A stretch of 64,000 bases of DNA from contig JBAZMA010000002.1 of assembly GCA_041649995.1 (NCBI GenBank), positions 62,001-126,000 of the forward strand. The letters run 5' to 3'. The position numbers and the translations under genes are program-made. The notes beneath the pieces were generated by a model. The model saw nothing but the letters and a program-made list of their open reading frames with translations. It made no database searches and had not been told where the DNA came from. Positions 35,480 through 42,811 of this stretch are shown piece after piece. This DNA comes from JBAZMA01 sp041649995 (GTDB lineage Bacteria; Omnitrophota; Gorgyraeia; Velamenicoccales; Velamenicoccaceae). The stretch's first letter is position 1; every line of letters starts with the position of its first letter.

Positions 35480-35573
35480 GGGACATATCGTAACATTCTC
35501 GTCAGAAAATGTCAAAGGCCAATCTCCTGTCTCATCGGATTGCCGCGCGAGCCTTGTCAAAAACCCGGATGGC

Positions 35574-35602
35574 TTGACAGCCGGCGACTTTGCTATTAAA
35601 AT
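35574..35602 (+). promoter_or_regulatory. Promoter for pyrE, probably giving a leaderless mRNA
   Basis: TTGACA (35574-35579) and TAAAAT (35597-35602) are 17 bp apart. The predicted start is about 35609, only one or two bases before the pyrE ATG at 35611. Confidence 0.6.
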
Positions 35603-35610
35603 ATGCGCCT

Positions 35611-36189
35611 ATGGAGAACAGCGAAAACAGAATAAAGCTCTATGATCTGATCAGGGAGAAAGCCTATCACGAAGGCGAGATCAAGCTGGCCAGCGGCAAG
35701 GTCAGTCCTTATTATATTGACGCCAGGGCCGTAACGCTCAGCGCCAAAGGGGCTTATCTCGTGGGAAGCCTTGTTTTTGATATCGTCCGCCCATGGAAGG
35801 TCAAGGCCGTTGGAGGGCCCACGCTGGGCGCCGACCCCATTGTCGGGGCTTTAGCGGCCATCAGTTTTCAAAACGCCTCTCCGGTCGATACTTTTCTGAT
35901 CCGTAAATCGGCCAAAAGCCATGGCCGCATGCTTCAGGTCGAGGGGCCGCAATTGCGGCCCGGAGATGAGGTCGTCTTGATCGACGATGTGGCGACCACA
36001 GGCGGTTCTCTTGTTGATTCCATTGAAGTCCTCCGCAAAATCGGTGTGTCTGTCCGAAAAGCCATAGTGATCGTGGACCGGGGCGAAGGCGCCAGAGAAA
36101 ATCTCACCCGGCTCGGCTGCGACCTGGTGTCTATCTTTACGGCCTGCGAGTTTTTTTCCGAAGACGTAAGAAAAAAGATGGCCTGTTAG
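35611..36189 (+). CDS. pyrE: Orotate phosphoribosyltransferase
   Basis: The 192-residue enzyme makes OMP from orotate and PRPP in pyrimidine synthesis. It shows IKLASGKVSPYYIDARA, GGPTLGADPIVGA and the PRPP loop VVLIDDVATTGGS. The ATG at 35611 is preferred over an open TTG at 35590, because that TTG lies in the promoter spacer. No Shine-Dalgarno sequence is possible if transcription starts next to the ATG. Confidence 0.94.
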   Translation: MENSENRIKLYDLIREKAYHEGEIKLASGKVSPYYIDARAVTLSAKGAYLVGSLVFDIVRPWKVKAVGGPTLGADPIVGALAAISFQNASPVDTFLIRKSAKSHGRMLQVEGPQLRPGDEVVLIDDVATTGGSLVDSIEVLRKIGVSVRKAIVIVDRGEGARENLTRLGCDLVSIFTACEFFSEDVRKKMAC

Positions 36190-36219
36190 CCTTCCTTGCA
36201 TCATCCCTCACGAGAACAT

Positions 36220-37461
36220 ATGTCTGAGCCTATCCTGGTTATTGGAGGCGGTCCCGCCGGTATGATGGCGGCTCTTCGCGCTTGCGAGATCAAGCCTTCC
36301 TGCGCGTGGATCCTGGAGCGAAACACCAGCCTTGGCCGGAAACTCGGCCTGACAGGGAAGGGCCGCTGCAACCTCACCAATGACGCTTCCATAGAAGATT
36401 TCTGCGGACGATTCGGCAGGAACGGGGTTTTCCTGCGTAATGTTTTCAGCCGTTTTTTTGCCTCCGACCTGATCGCTTTTTTTGAAGCACGGGGATTGAG
36501 CATGAAAACGGAACGCCAGGGCCGCGTATTCCCTTCCACGGACTCCTCCGCAAGCGTCTTGTCCGTTTTGGAAACGGCTTTGAAGACGCTCTCGGTCGAA
36601 GTCCGCAAGGGGCAGCGCGTCAAACAGATCAAACGGCAGGAGGGATCCTGGCTTGTTTTTCTTGAAGACGGACAGACTCTTAAGGCTGAAAAGGTGATCG
36701 TGGCCACGGGAGGCGCCTCCTATCCTCAAACCGGTTCCACGGGTGATGGGCTGATGTTCGCCCGTGAACTGGGCCATAGCGTGGTCCCTTTGTCCGCAGG
36801 GCTGGTGCCGCTTGAATCCGGGGAGCGTTTCATCCGTCAACTCCAGGGCCTGACATTAAAAAATATCCGCGTCACTTTTTCCTCCGGTTCCCGAAGCCTG
36901 GAAACTCCCGTCGGTGAATTGCTGTTCACTCATTTCGGCGTGTCGGGCCCGTTGGTCCTGGATCACAGCGGCCTGATCAACGAATGGCTCAAAAAGGCGC
37001 AGGTCCGCCTCCGCGTTGATCTCAAGCCCGGGCTTTCCGAAGAGCAGTTGGGAAAAAAGCTGCAGATGGAACTGCCTGCAGCCGCCAGCGCCAAGGTCTG
37101 CAATTATTTCAAGGAGCTCCTGCCCCAGAGGCTGATTGATGTTGTCCTGGAACAGGCGGATGTGGACGGCCAGAAAAAATGTCATCAGGTGACCCAGCAG
37201 GAGCGCAAACGCCTGGTTGTCCGTCTGAAAAGCTTCGAATTTTGCGTTCATAAGGCCAGACCTTTGGAGGAGGCGATGGTGACCTGCGGGGGCGTATCTC
37301 TTAAAGAGATCAACCCCAAGACGATGGAATCCCGCCTGGCGCCGGGAATATATTTTTGCGGCGAAGTCCTGGATTTGGCGGCCTCCAGCGGAGGTTTTAA
37401 CCTGCAGGCGGCTTTTTCGACGGGATACGCGGCCGGTGAAGCCGCGGCGTTGAGCCTTTGA
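36220..37461 (+). CDS. HI0933-type FAD-dependent oxidoreductase (YhiN family)
   Basis: The 413-residue flavoprotein has the Rossmann FAD motif VIGGGPAGMMAA, the HI0933 motif TGKGRCNLTN, VIVATGGASYPQTGSTG, and GEVLDLAASSGGFNLQAAFSTG near the end. The family is common and unassigned in function. The ATG at 36220 follows pyrE by 30 bp, so the two may be co-transcribed. Confidence 0.9.
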   Translation: MSEPILVIGGGPAGMMAALRACEIKPSCAWILERNTSLGRKLGLTGKGRCNLTNDASIEDFCGRFGRNGVFLRNVFSRFFASDLIAFFEARGLSMKTERQGRVFPSTDSSASVLSVLETALKTLSVEVRKGQRVKQIKRQEGSWLVFLEDGQTLKAEKVIVATGGASYPQTGSTGDGLMFARELGHSVVPLSAGLVPLESGERFIRQLQGLTLKNIRVTFSSGSRSLETPVGELLFTHFGVSGPLVLDHSGLINEWLKKAQVRLRVDLKPGLSEEQLGKKLQMELPAAASAKVCNYFKELLPQRLIDVVLEQADVDGQKKCHQVTQQERKRLVVRLKSFEFCVHKARPLEEAMVTCGGVSLKEINPKTMESRLAPGIYFCGEVLDLAASSGGFNLQAAFSTGYAAGEAAALSL

Positions 37462-37721
37462 AGAATGAAGAATTGGCTTAGGGCTAAGAGCGAAGGGCAT
37501 ATAGCAAAAGCAGAAGACATAAGTCGGAAATCTGACGTCTGAAGTCCGAAATCAGAAGACTGAAGGTCGAAGAACAATTAAGAATTAAGAATGAAGAATG
37601 ATTTAGGTGCTAGGGGCTAGCTAGCCCCTAGACCCTAATTTTCTTTTGCCATACGCTATACGTCATAAGCTATTCGTTATAAGTTCACTGTTACCTGTGG
37701 CCTGATAACTGAGACCTGAAA
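37462..37721 (+). repeat. Mosaic intergenic repeat block C with 22-bp palindrome
   Basis: GGCTTAGGGCTAAGAGC (37475), the GTCGGAAATCTGACGTCTGA words and AATTAAGAATTAAGAATGAAG recur here. At 37610-37631 lies a perfect 22-bp palindrome (CTAGGGGCTAG and its complement), then TTTTCTTTT and GCCTGATAACTGAGACCTGA (37695), related to the 4.6-kb module. No gene is seen. Confidence 0.8.
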
Positions 37722-39053
37722 ATGAAACCTATCATACTTGCTTCAAAATCAAAAGCCAGACAAAAACTCCTGAAGGATTTGGGCCTGGTTTTTAAGATCG
37801 TGCCTTCAGGTGTCAGGGAGAAGGAGGGGGCCGGCCGCCATCCGTCTGAAACCGTGGCCGAGAATGCCCTTCTGAAAGCCAGGGATGTCGCCCGAAAGGT
37901 CAGGCGCGGCATTGTCATCGGATGCGATACGCTGGTCTGGCAGGAAGGCCGCATTTTCGGAAAACCCTCGTCTTTGCATGAGGCCAAGGCGATGCTCAGG
38001 AAGCTTTCCCGCAGGCCTCATACGCTCTACACGGGCCTGGCTGTTATTGACGTCTCCAGCGGAAAAGAAGCGGTTGAGGTGGAAAAGACGCGTATTGAGA
38101 TGGAACCGTTGACGGAAGCGGAGATCGCGCGGTATTTTCGAAAAGTGTCGCCGCTGGATAAGGCCGGCGGGTTTGATATCCAGGGATTGGGCAGTCTTTT
38201 TATCAGAAAGATCGAAGGTTGTTATTTCAATGTGGTGGGTTTACCCTTAGCCAGGCTGCGGGTTCTTCTGAAAAAATTCGGCGTCTCTTTGCTGGCCTTT
38301 GCCTGCGGGTTTCTCCTTCAGGGATGCCTGTCCACGGAATACAACCTGGCGACGAGCAAACAGGATATCATGATGTATTCGACGCCCAAGGAAGTGGCGA
38401 TCGGGGATTCTCTGGCCGCGCAGGTGGAAAAGAATTACAAGGTGATCGATGACCCGGAGCTGACCGAACGGCTCAACCGCATCGGCGAAAAGATCGCGAC
38501 GGCCAGCGACCGTCATGAACTGTCTTACAGATTCCGCGTCATTGAAGACCCCAAGGAGCCGGAGCTTGTGAACGCCATGGCCCTTCCCGGCGGATATGTC
38601 TATGTTTTCAGGAATCTGATGAAGGTGGCGGAAACAGACGATGAATTGGCTGCCGTGGTCGGGCATGAAGTGGCGCATGTCGTGGCCCGGCACAGCATCA
38701 AGCGCCTGCAGGCGATCTGGGGATTAAATTTGCTGACGGTGCTGGCGGGCGTCACGCAGAACGCGCAGGCGGCCCAGGGCGTCCAGGTGGCTTATCTGCA
38801 AATTCTCATGGGTTATTCCCGGGAGGATGAGCTGCTGGCGGACAGGATGGGTGCTGTTTACGCGCGAAGGGCTGGTTATGATCCCAGGGGCATGATCAAA
38901 TTTTTAAGGAAACTCAGGGCGCGGCAGAAGAAAGAAGAGGCGAGGCCTTTATCGTACTTTCGGACGCACCCTTATCACGGCGAACGGATCCGCGCGACCA
39001 AGCAAGGCATGGGCGAACAGATGGATTTTGACGATTTTATCAATACGCTCTAG
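37722..39053 (+). CDS. Maf nucleotide pyrophosphatase fused to an M48 metallopeptidase lipoprotein
   Basis: One open frame of 443 residues joins two unrelated parts. Residues 1-195 are a Maf domain (ILASKSKARQKLL, catalytic-region GCDTLVWQEGRIFGKP, and a normal Maf ending NVVGLPLARLRVLLKKFGV). That ending runs directly into a lipoprotein signal, SLLAFACGFLLQGC, with the lipobox cysteine at residue 202. Residues 203-443 are an M48 peptidase with zinc motif HEVAH (315-319) and a third ligand glutamate in ELLAD (about 370). Maf enzymes hydrolyse non-canonical or canonical nucleotides in the cytoplasm, while M48 lipoproteins (BepA/LoiP-like) act in the periplasm. Signal peptidase II could cleave the fusion, or the peptidase could start internally, for example at the GTG pair near 38232. 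No frameshift is visible. Confidence 0.85.
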   Translation: MKPIILASKSKARQKLLKDLGLVFKIVPSGVREKEGAGRHPSETVAENALLKARDVARKVRRGIVIGCDTLVWQEGRIFGKPSSLHEAKAMLRKLSRRPHTLYTGLAVIDVSSGKEAVEVEKTRIEMEPLTEAEIARYFRKVSPLDKAGGFDIQGLGSLFIRKIEGCYFNVVGLPLARLRVLLKKFGVSLLAFACGFLLQGCLSTEYNLATSKQDIMMYSTPKEVAIGDSLAAQVEKNYKVIDDPELTERLNRIGEKIATASDRHELSYRFRVIEDPKEPELVNAMALPGGYVYVFRNLMKVAETDDELAAVVGHEVAHVVARHSIKRLQAIWGLNLLTVLAGVTQNAQAAQGVQVAYLQILMGYSREDELLADRMGAVYARRAGYDPRGMIKFLRKLRARQKKEEARPLSYFRTHPYHGERIRATKQGMGEQMDFDDFINTL

Positions 39054-39080
39054 GTCTTTGGCTGTAAGGACAGAAAGAAT

Positions 39081-39109
39081 TTGACACAGCGGGTGCCAAC
39101 CGTTATACT
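39081..39109 (+). promoter_or_regulatory. Promoter for tRNA-Leu
   Basis: TTGACA (39081-39086) and TATACT (39104-39109) are 17 bp apart. Transcription would start about 39116, eight bases before the tRNA. Confidence 0.8.
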
Positions 39110-39123
39110 TTTTGTGCTCTGCC

Positions 39124-39207
39124 GCCGGGATGGTGAAATTGGCAAACACATAGCGTTCAGGGCGCTACGCCCGCAAGGGCTTAAGGGTTCAACTCCCTTT
39201 CCCGGCA
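39124..39207 (+). tRNA. tRNA-Leu(CAG)
   Basis: An 84-nt class II tRNA. GCCGGGA pairs with TCCCGGC plus discriminator A; the anticodon arm is TAGCG-TTCAGGG-CGCTA with anticodon CAG; the long variable arm is CGCCCGCAAGGGC-like and the T loop is TTCAACT. The CCA end is not encoded. The 3' end is part of a long inverted repeat (see next feature). Confidence 0.95.
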
Positions 39208-39264
39208 TTAATTTTAACCCCCATTTCATTAAATTGAGGTGGGGGTTTAAAATTAATGCCGGGG
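39201..39264 (+). repeat. Long inverted repeat that includes the tRNA-Leu 3' end
   Basis: The left arm (39201-39223) begins with the last seven bases of the tRNA, CCCGGCA, then ATTAATTTTAA and CCCCCA. The right arm (39240-39264) is its reverse complement with one extra base. The inner part continues pairing with G-U pairs (ATTTC/GAGGT). This makes a stem of about 24 bp with a small loop, and it could act as terminator or processing signal, or compete with the acceptor stem. Confidence 0.85.
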
Positions 39265-39790
39265 AACCAAGCAAGGATGATGATCGTGAGGACGCGCCGA
39301 AGGACGAAGCAACGAAAGCACGAGGGACGAGACCGCAAGTCGACCACAGACCACGGTCCATGGTCCACAGTTAACGTGAGGACGTGCGGACGTTCCGAAA
39401 GACGAAAGCACGAGGGACGAAGCCAGTCCACAGTCCACTGGCCTCAGGCCACAGCAAGCAGAAACCGACAAGGGACGAAAGTACGAGGGACGGAATCAGT
39501 CGACAGGCCACGGGCCACAGTCCACCGAAAGACGAAAGCACGAGGGACGAATTGGCTTAGGGCTAAGAGCAAAGGGCATAGAGCAAAAACTGGATAAAAG
39601 TCGGAATTCGAAAGTCGGAGATCTGACGTCTGAAGCACCGAAATCCGAATTCAGAAATCAGAAGACTGAAGGTCGAATGGACTTCCATTGAGCAAGTTCA
39701 ATTCTTCATTCTTAATTCTTAATTTTTAATTGTTTCTATGATTTGGGCTTTGGGATTTGGAAATTAAGCCGGTAGCTAAGAAGCCTGAAA
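39265..39790 (+). repeat. Mosaic intergenic repeat block D
   Basis: Over 500 bp consist of GGACGAAAGCACGAGGGACGA-like words, ACGTGAGGACG (39374), tracts of GTCCACAG, GGCCACAG and similar, GGCTTAGGGCTAAGAGC (39554), GATCTGACGTCTGAAG, and from about 39698 AATTCTTCATTCTTAATTCTT to GGGATTTGGAAATTAA. The segment 39554-39770 matches block B in order. Open frames here translate low-complexity words and were not called as genes. Confidence 0.8.
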
Positions 39791-39817
39791 CCGTTGCCAG
39801 ACGCCTGATTTCTCATA

Positions 39818-39845
39818 TTGACAGCCACAGGCAATTTGATAGAAT
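39818..39845 (+). promoter_or_regulatory. Original tRNA-Phe promoter, now cut off from the intact gene
   Basis: TTGACA (39818-39823) and TAGAAT (39840-39845) are 16 bp apart and point at the tRNA-Phe 5' fragment starting at 39864. Because the element inserted within the tRNA gene, this promoter now transcribes the fragment and then element DNA. Confidence 0.7.
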
Positions 39846-39862
39846 GATACTCTCATTTTTCG

Positions 39863-39904
39863 CGCCCAGATAGCTCAGTCGGTAGAGCGAGGGACTGAAA
39901 ATCC
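39863..39904 (+). repeat. attL: 42-bp core, 5' half of tRNA-Phe
   Basis: These 42 bases are identical to 50827-50868. They run from one base before the tRNA 5' end through the anticodon loop to the 3' side of the anticodon stem. Identity stops abruptly after AAAATCC (next bases TATCCA here, CTGCGT at the right end). Confidence 0.95.
39864..39904 (+). pseudogene. Truncated tRNA-Phe (5' 41 nt only)
   Basis: The D arm and the 5' part of the anticodon arm are present, but the variable loop, T arm and 3' acceptor strand are missing, so this copy cannot fold into a tRNA. It keeps the native promoter. Confidence 0.93.
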
Positions 39905-39991
39905 TATCCAGCCCGTTTCCGCAACTCGTTTATTTCCCGCATCTTTGCTTGCTCATCGTCGATAAAGTGGCATTTTGTTTTGTGCAGGATT

Positions 39992-40006
39992 TGTCACGAT
40001 ATGACA
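39992..40006 (+). promoter_or_regulatory. Inverted repeat TGTCA-N5-TGACA near attL
   Basis: A perfect 5-bp inverted repeat with a 5-bp spacer lies about 90 bp inside the left end. It could be a recombinase, Xis or repressor site. No partner copy was noted. Confidence 0.3.
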
Positions 40007-40032
40007 TGATTTTCCGGTAAAAATCATCTTGT

Positions 40033-40055
40033 ATGGACACCCAGGTGGACACCAG
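40033..40055 (+). repeat. 23-bp subterminal direct repeat, left copy
   Basis: This 23-bp stretch differs by one base from 50734-50756 in the 3' part of the integrase gene. Read in frame it gives M-D-T-Q-V-D-T, the same peptide as in the integrase. Each copy holds two TGGACAC words 12 bp apart. It may be an integrase arm site or a relic of another integrase 3' end. Confidence 0.6.
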
Positions 40056-40090
40056 CTTTTCTTGAAGTCAATATTAAATAAGGGGGAGAC

Positions 40091-40693
40091 ATGGGAACTG
40101 ATTGGAATTTAATTTCTGCTTATGCGGCTCCGGTCATCGCTCTTTTCATAGGCATAGCCATTGATCGTATCGTTGAGCAAAAATCAAGAATAATTGCGTA
40201 TTTTACCCACGCCGAGGAATTTAATCTGCCAGCCGCCTCTCCTACGACAGCCCCAATGACAATTCGCACCCATGGAATTGTCATAAAGAATGTTGGCAAA
40301 AGACCAGCAATAGACATACGCGTTAGACATAATAATAATGCCTTTCCGCCTTTTTTCCGTGTTTCCCCTGTTGTAGAACATCGTCAAGAAAATCTTCCCG
40401 GAGGTGGAGTAGAAATCGTTTTTCCTACCCTTGTTCCAAATGAGCAGGTTTCAATTGCTTATCTTTACTTTCCACCTCTTTTTTACAACCAGATTCACGC
40501 CGGGATTCGCCACAGCGAGGGATTTGCAACTGAGGTTACAGCATTGCCAACACCACAATTTCCGCCGTGGTTACGTAGAGCCTTATCGTTTTTATTGATC
40601 TTGGGCACCATTGCATTGATTTATCTGATCGTGGAAGGATTTTTTTACGGGCTTAAAATATTCTACTTTCTAAAAAGTAATAATCTCTTTTAA
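40091..40693 (+). CDS. Unknown two-helix membrane protein, element cargo
   Basis: The 200-residue protein has a hydrophobic helix near each end (residues about 8-24 and 166-187) around a soluble domain whose strands (IVIKNVGKRPAIDIRVRHN, PNEQVSIAYLYF) suggest a beta-sandwich. I do not recognise the family. It lies alone next to attL with its own terminator, the usual place for accessory cargo. A host-benefit or exclusion function is guesswork. Confidence 0.7.
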   Translation: MGTDWNLISAYAAPVIALFIGIAIDRIVEQKSRIIAYFTHAEEFNLPAASPTTAPMTIRTHGIVIKNVGKRPAIDIRVRHNNNAFPPFFRVSPVVEHRQENLPGGGVEIVFPTLVPNEQVSIAYLYFPPLFYNQIHAGIRHSEGFATEVTALPTPQFPPWLRRALSFLLILGTIALIYLIVEGFFYGLKIFYFLKSNNLF

Positions 40694-40714
40694 ATTATAA
40701 GTTCGGTAAATTAA

Positions 40715-40749
40715 CCGGATGGGGCGCGAGTTTTATCCGGCTTTTTTTC
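40715..40749 (+). terminator. Terminator after the 40.1-kb membrane protein gene
   Basis: CCGGAT (40715-40720) pairs with ATCCGG (40735-40740), followed by CTTTTTTTC. Confidence 0.75.
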
Positions 40750-40778
40750 TTGACAACTGGGGTATGTTGGGGTATGTT
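40750..40778 (+). promoter_or_regulatory. Promoter with tandem 10-bp operator-like repeat
   Basis: TTGACA (40750-40755) and TATGTT (40773-40778) are 17 bp apart. Two adjacent copies of GGGGTATGTT (40759-40768, 40769-40778) fill the spacer and cover the -10 box, one helical turn apart. This fits a repressor or activator site for the HTH gene that follows after an AAAGGAG site. Confidence 0.6.
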
Positions 40779-40801
40779 AATGAATAGAAAGGAGCTAAAG
40801 C

Positions 40802-41203
40802 ATGAAAAAAGGTTTCTTCACAGCAAAGCAGGCCCGCGAGAAGTTGGGCGTCGCTCGGAATACCTGGGACCGGTGGGAAGCTAAAGGCAAACTTCCGCGG
40901 CCGCGGATCCATCCGATGAATCGTTACCGGCTCTATTCTGATGAGGATCTGTCAAAGATCAAGCTGATTATCGAAGAGGCATCTGGACAAAAGAGGGGGG
41001 CGAAGATGAACATCATTAATGGAGAAGTTAAATATTTAATCCCTGCGAAGAAAATTACGCCAGCACTTTGGGATGTGTTAAAAAAAGAATGTCGGCGTAG
41101 TTATAAGAAGATCCAGCAGAGAATTGCAGAGGTGGGCTCTGAGCGCGTCACAATTGGCTTTGACAAGGATCTGCGGCCGGTATGTGAACAGGTTCGGTTT
41201 TAG
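40802..41203 (+). CDS. MerR-like winged-HTH regulator
   Basis: The 133-residue protein starts with a MerR-type HTH (FFTAKQAREKLGVARNTWDRWEAKGKLP) and a wing (NRYRLYSDEDLSKIK), followed by a basic C-terminal region of unknown fold. A shorter paralogue lies at 49001-49177. It is probably a transcription regulator of the element, acting on the tandem repeat just upstream. The exact role is not known. Confidence 0.75.
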   Translation: MKKGFFTAKQAREKLGVARNTWDRWEAKGKLPRPRIHPMNRYRLYSDEDLSKIKLIIEEASGQKRGAKMNIINGEVKYLIPAKKITPALWDVLKKECRRSYKKIQQRIAEVGSERVTIGFDKDLRPVCEQVRF

Positions 41204-41212
41204 GGGGAGACT

Positions 41213-41617
41213 ATGCCCAAACGAATAAAAAAGAAAGATCTGTCGAATCCGAAATATAACGATTTTATTCCTCCAAGGCAGAAAAAAGGGCGGAACATTG
41301 GGCCGGATCGTCGGCCTTGGAAGGTCGCATATTATGCATTAAAAGGTTGGGTTTGGCGGCACTGTGATGTTAATCCCCCAGACATTTTGGGGATCGAAAG
41401 AACAGAACCGCCCGCCAAGCGAGGCCGAAAAAGTGATTCTATTTTTGGACGGGCGCTTGCTGCAGAATATTATAAAAAGAAAGCAGGCGGAGAGAAACAT
41501 GGGAATATACTCAAGCAACTTCAGGTTCATGCTGAAAAAGGTCGGATGAAAAATTTTAGGGGGAAGCGCGTTGTCACCACAAGTGCTATTTGGAATGCTA
41601 TAAAGAAATATCGTTGA
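41213..41617 (+). CDS. Unknown basic protein of the element
   Basis: The 134-residue protein is rich in Lys and Arg (KRIKKKDL, PPAKRGRKSDS, RGKRVVTTSAIWNAIKKYR) and suggests nucleic-acid binding. No family is recognised. It starts 10 bp after the MerR-like gene, so the two share an operon. A terminator follows. Confidence 0.6.
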   Translation: MPKRIKKKDLSNPKYNDFIPPRQKKGRNIGPDRRPWKVAYYALKGWVWRHCDVNPPDILGIERTEPPAKRGRKSDSIFGRALAAEYYKKKAGGEKHGNILKQLQVHAEKGRMKNFRGKRVVTTSAIWNAIKKYR

Positions 41618-41640
41618 TTTGATTATCGAGGGGTTAATGT

Positions 41641-41684
41641 ACCCGGCTACTGTCCGAAAGGGCGCTCGCCGGGTTTTATTTTTT
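41641..41684 (+). terminator. Terminator after the 41.2-kb gene
   Basis: ACCCGGC (41641-41647) pairs with GCCGGGT (41668-41674), followed by TTTATTTTTTT. Confidence 0.8.
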
Positions 41685-41775
41685 TATGGTGCGAAAATTA
41701 AGGCAAAAATTGTATTAATTGTTGAATTAGATTTAAAGATAAGAATGTTTTAAGCTTTTAAGCAAAGGAGGCAAT

Positions 41776-42096
41776 ATGGAAAATAAATTGACCATTGGAC
41801 AAGTTGCAGCTAAGGCTGCCATATCTCCCCAGACCATTCGATTATGGATTAAGCAATTTTTGATCAAGGAACCACATCGGAGCTGGGCGGGATATCGCCT
41901 ATTCACGAACAAGGATCTTGAAGAGATCCTCAGAGTCAAAAAACTCCATTTTCAAATCAACGTGAAAATTGGTCAGGAAAATGCGCGCTGTTTAAGGTCT
42001 TTATCCGAGAAAATACGCCAGCAGACAAACAAATCTATCAAAAAAATTGTAAAATCGGCCCTAATAAAGCCGGGAAAGGAAAACGATGAAGCTTAA
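41776..42096 (+). CDS. MerR-family HTH protein
   Basis: The 106-residue protein has a MerR-type HTH at its N-terminus (LTIGQVAAKAAISPQTIRLWIKQ, then GYRLFTNKDLEEILRVKKL) and a helical C-terminus. An AAAGGAGG site precedes it. It overlaps the next gene by 11 bases, so it heads the block that contains the tail-related genes and may control it. Confidence 0.75.
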   Translation: MENKLTIGQVAAKAAISPQTIRLWIKQFLIKEPHRSWAGYRLFTNKDLEEILRVKKLHFQINVKIGQENARCLRSLSEKIRQQTNKSIKKIVKSALIKPGKENDEA

Positions 42097-42358
42097 CTGT
42101 GACGAAATTCCACAGCTCGAAGTAGTTCTTTTTGGGAAGACCTATGCTCCTAAGATAACTACCGCAAAACTTACACGCATTCAAAAGATTGCCAAGGAAT
42201 CGCCGAATAACCCGGAAGCTCTCCTCAAACAACTGGCATGCCTTCTGGATGCCGATTTCCAGGAAATTAAGGATCTTGATCTCGTGAAGGCTGGAAAGAT
42301 CTGCGATTTTATTTTGAAGGAAATTTCTTCAACATCGAGCGAAAAGCCGAAACAGTAA
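42086..42358 (+). CDS. Small unknown protein, possible tail assembly chaperone
   Basis: The 90-residue protein (KLNCDEIPQLEVVLFGKTY ... LLDADFQEIKDLDLVKAGK) has the size, helical composition and position upstream of a tape-measure gene expected of tail assembly chaperones. That is inference from context; no clear family motif is seen. Confidence 0.5.
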   Translation: MKLNCDEIPQLEVVLFGKTYAPKITTAKLTRIQKIAKESPNNPEALLKQLACLLDADFQEIKDLDLVKAGKICDFILKEISSTSSEKPKQ

Positions 42359-42388
42359 AACCTTCGGCAAATGTCCAGGAGGAGAATC

Positions 42389-42811
42389 ATGCCAGAGCAA
42401 AAAGAGGAATTGCCGGAAATTAAAGGAATGATGATCGAAGAAGTCGAGGCGGCGAAGGAAGGAGAGGAGGGACTGCTACAAGGGATTATTAGGCGAGCTT
42501 CAGAGAGGCTTGAGCAAATGCGCAAGGCCCGAAAAGAAAAAGCATGGCTGGAAAGTCATGAAGGCAAGAAGTGGAAGAAGAGCCAAGACGAAGAGGCGCG
42601 TTTGGCGGAGATTGAGAATAAGCGCGCAGAGGAAATCTATGCGGTTTATCGTTTGGAAGCCAAGCGTGCCCTTGCACTTGAGAGATATGCCGACCTACTC
42701 CTAAAGAGAGCTAAAATTGAAGACGATGATCCGCGCCTGGCTCAGATTATGAAACACCAGGAAGATCTCCGAACCATTGTAACAAATGCTTATCGAGGAG
42801 GTTTAAGATGA
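42389..42811 (+). CDS. Charged helical protein of the element
   Basis: This 140-residue protein is almost wholly charged helix (RASERLEQMRKARKEKAWLE ... RAEEIYAVYRLEAKRALALE), likely a coiled coil. The ATG at 42389 follows AGGAGGAG and is preferred over the ATG at 42371. The stop overlaps the next start by four bases. Function unknown; a scaffold or tail chaperone-like role is possible. Confidence 0.6.
   Translation: MPEQKEELPEIKGMMIEEVEAAKEGEEGLLQGIIRRASERLEQMRKARKEKAWLESHEGKKWKKSQDEEARLAEIENKRAEEIYAVYRLEAKRALALERYADLLLKRAKIEDDDPRLAQIMKHQEDLRTIVTNAYRGGLR

Noticed and set aside
39256..39597. Open frames inside repeat block D
   Set aside because: The products are translations of the GGACGAAAGCACGAGGGACG-type words, low complexity and repeated in several frames; no ribosome-binding site or family supports a gene.
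39864..39904. A second functional tRNA-Phe gene
   Set aside because: Only the first 41 nt match; T arm and 3' acceptor strand are missing.
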